Assembly: GCA_964505995.1 (NCBI GenBank) | Contig: CAZDLB010000041.1 | Location: 1 to 15,311, forward strand | Reading direction: 5' to 3' | From: JAJRVH01 sp964505995 | GTDB taxonomy: Bacteria; Pseudomonadota; Zetaproteobacteria; Mariprofundales; Mariprofundaceae | Length of the DNA: 15,311 nt | Shown here: positions 14,269-15,311 of the stretch, in pieces | Numbering within the stretch: the stretch's first letter is position 1 | Layout of the letters: every line of letters starts with the position of its first letter | Position numbers and translations under genes: made by a program | Notes under the pieces: model-generated | Database searches by the model: none | What the model saw: only the letters and a program-made list of their open reading frames with translations | Told to the model about the DNA's origin: nothing

Positions 14269-15222
14269 TTATACGTGCAAGGTGGTCTCGACATGGCGGA
14301 TATTGCCGATGCCGCCGTCGAGAACGATCGTGTCCGTCTTCATGAAGCGGCCGAAGCTGTCGGTACCGGTCTTCACATGGCGGACATAGGCGCCGCTGGT
14401 CAGGCCCGTGGCGATGAACAGACAGTCATCGGAGGTGACCAGCTCATCGCGCGCGATGATGCGCGTGGTATCAATGCCTTCCTTCCTGCAGGCCTCGATC
14501 TCGAAGTCCTTCTGCGGGGCCATGCGGCCGAACATTTCCGCGCCCATCGCGCGTGCGGCACAGGCGGTGACGATGCCCTCGGGCGTGCCGCCGATGCCGA
14601 ACAGCGCGTCGCAGCCGACATTGAGGATGGCCTGAATGGCGCCATTGACATCGCCATCGGTCGCCAGGCGCACCTTGGCGCCGGCACCGTAGATTTCCTT
14701 CAGCAGATCCTGGTGGCGCGGCTTGTCCAGCACGAAGACCTTGACCTCGGAAACGTCCTTGCCAAGGGCGCTGGCCAGCTGCTTCAGCCGCTCCGCAACC
14801 GGAGCCTCGGGGTCGATCTTGCCACGCGCGGCCTTCGGATACACCTGCTTGTCCATGTAGAAGCAGGAGCCGGGACGGTACATCGATCCCTCGGGCGCGG
14901 CAGCCAGCGTGCAGATGGAGCCCGGCATGTCCTTGGCGAACAGGTTCGTGCCCTCGATCGGATCCACGGCGATGTCCACGCCAATGCCTTCGCCGGTGCC
15001 GACCTTTTCGCCGTCATACAGCGCCGGCGCCTCATCCTTCGCGCCTTCGCCGATGACAATGGTTCCACGCATGCGGACCTGGTTGATGCGTTCGCGCATC
15101 GCATCCACGGCCAGGCCGTCTCCTTCGTCCTTCTGGCCCGAGCCGACATAGGGCGCGCATGCGCGCGCGGCCGCCTCGCAGACCTCCACGAGGTCGATTT
15201 TAAGGTCGCTGACTTTACCCAT
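14269..15222 (-). CDS. glpX: Fructose-1,6-bisphosphatase, class II (GlpX)
   Basis: A 317-residue metal-dependent phosphatase hydrolysing fructose 1,6-bisphosphate; class II enzymes of autotrophs often also act on sedoheptulose 1,7-bisphosphate. Motifs: GTIVIGEGAKDEAPALYDGE (residues 53-72), VDIAVDPIEGTNL (82-94, metal-binding D87 and E90), TDGDVNGAI, GIGGTPEGIVTACA and the C-terminal IATGLTSGAYV. The start at 15222 is fixed by GGAGGGGAG just upstream; the frame stays open to the window edge but offers no better start. It appears to lead the operon within the window, although the promoter may lie beyond 15311. With aldolase, transketolase, gap and pgk it supplies the regeneration steps and replaces a CbbF-type class I enzyme. 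Confidence 0.97.
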   Translation of the reverse strand: MGKVSDLKIDLVEVCEAAARACAPYVGSGQKDEGDGLAVDAMRERINQVRMRGTIVIGEGAKDEAPALYDGEKVGTGEGIGVDIAVDPIEGTNLFAKDMPGSICTLAAAPEGSMYRPGSCFYMDKQVYPKAARGKIDPEAPVAERLKQLASALGKDVSEVKVFVLDKPRHQDLLKEIYGAGAKVRLATDGDVNGAIQAILNVGCDALFGIGGTPEGIVTACAARAMGAEMFGRMAPQKDFEIEACRKEGIDTTRIIARDELVTSDDCLFIATGLTSGAYVRHVKTGTDSFGRFMKTDTIVLDGGIGNIRHVETTLHV

Positions 15223-15311
15223 CTGAACTCCCCTCCAGGAATTGAATGTTGGATCTGTGATTGGTTTGCGGAGCGGCAGCCTACACGAAAGCCGGGCTGA
15301 ATGCGAGTTCT

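Noticed and set aside
14275..15300. Long plus-strand open frame opposite glpX.
   Set aside because: glpX has all class II FBPase motifs and a strong Shine-Dalgarno; the antisense product is Gly/Ala/His/Arg-rich without family features.
15281..15310. A short minus-strand frame ending in TAG at 15283-15281 that could be the C-terminus of a gene upstream of glpX.
   Set aside because: Only nine codons are visible and they match no family I recognise; too little to call a gene.

Overview
The window is GC-rich, densely coded proteobacterial chromosome, most likely from a gammaproteobacterium or an Acidithiobacillus-like relative. The strongest clue is the minus-strand run glpX-tkt-gap-pgk-pyk-fba. 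From memory this matches the carbon-metabolism (cbb3-type) clusters of autotrophic sulfur or iron oxidisers, where cbbF-cbbT-cbbG-cbbK-pykA-cbbA occur in that order. The PykA-type pyruvate kinase and the LemA/M48/thioredoxin-like ferredoxin group also fit a proteobacterium. No RuBisCO or phosphoribulokinase gene lies in the window, so autotrophy is inferred, not shown. I see no insertion sequence, phage gene, CRISPR array, tRNA or rRNA.

Left part (1-7142). At the left edge is the first 50 bases of a minus-strand DUF72 (YecE-like) gene. An ECF-type sigma factor and its small zinc-finger anti-sigma factor follow on the minus strand, their genes overlapping in ATGA. Divergent from them, on the plus strand, are an HDOD-domain signalling protein and a metallo-beta-lactamase-fold hydrolase separated by one base, then a UMF1/Atg22-like MFS transporter. 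A good sigma70-type promoter precedes a three-gene operon: LemA, a large M48 metallopeptidase with a TerB-like C-terminal extension, and a (2Fe-2S) thioredoxin-like ferredoxin.

Right part (7143-15311). A shared bidirectional terminator separates the plus-strand ferredoxin gene from the convergent minus-strand carbon operon. That operon is read from right to left: class II fructose-1,6-bisphosphatase (glpX), transketolase (tkt), glyceraldehyde-3-phosphate dehydrogenase (gap), phosphoglycerate kinase (pgk), pyruvate kinase (pyk) and class II fructose-bisphosphate aldolase (fba). Together they interconvert 3-phosphoglycerate, triose phosphates, fructose bisphosphate and pentose phosphates: the reduction phase and much of the regeneration phase of the Calvin cycle, or equally glycolysis/gluconeogenesis. 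Pyruvate kinase opens the exit to pyruvate.

The protein content is largely familiar. The most interesting material is non-coding. The gap-pgk gap holds a terminator hairpin whose downstream arm is shared with a 53-base imperfect inverted repeat, plus a third hairpin before pgk. The pyk-fba gap holds a UUCG-capped hairpin. The glpX-tkt gap holds a TNA-N7-TNA-N7-TNA pattern resembling a LysR/CbbR operator. These suggest post-transcriptional tuning of individual genes inside one operon.
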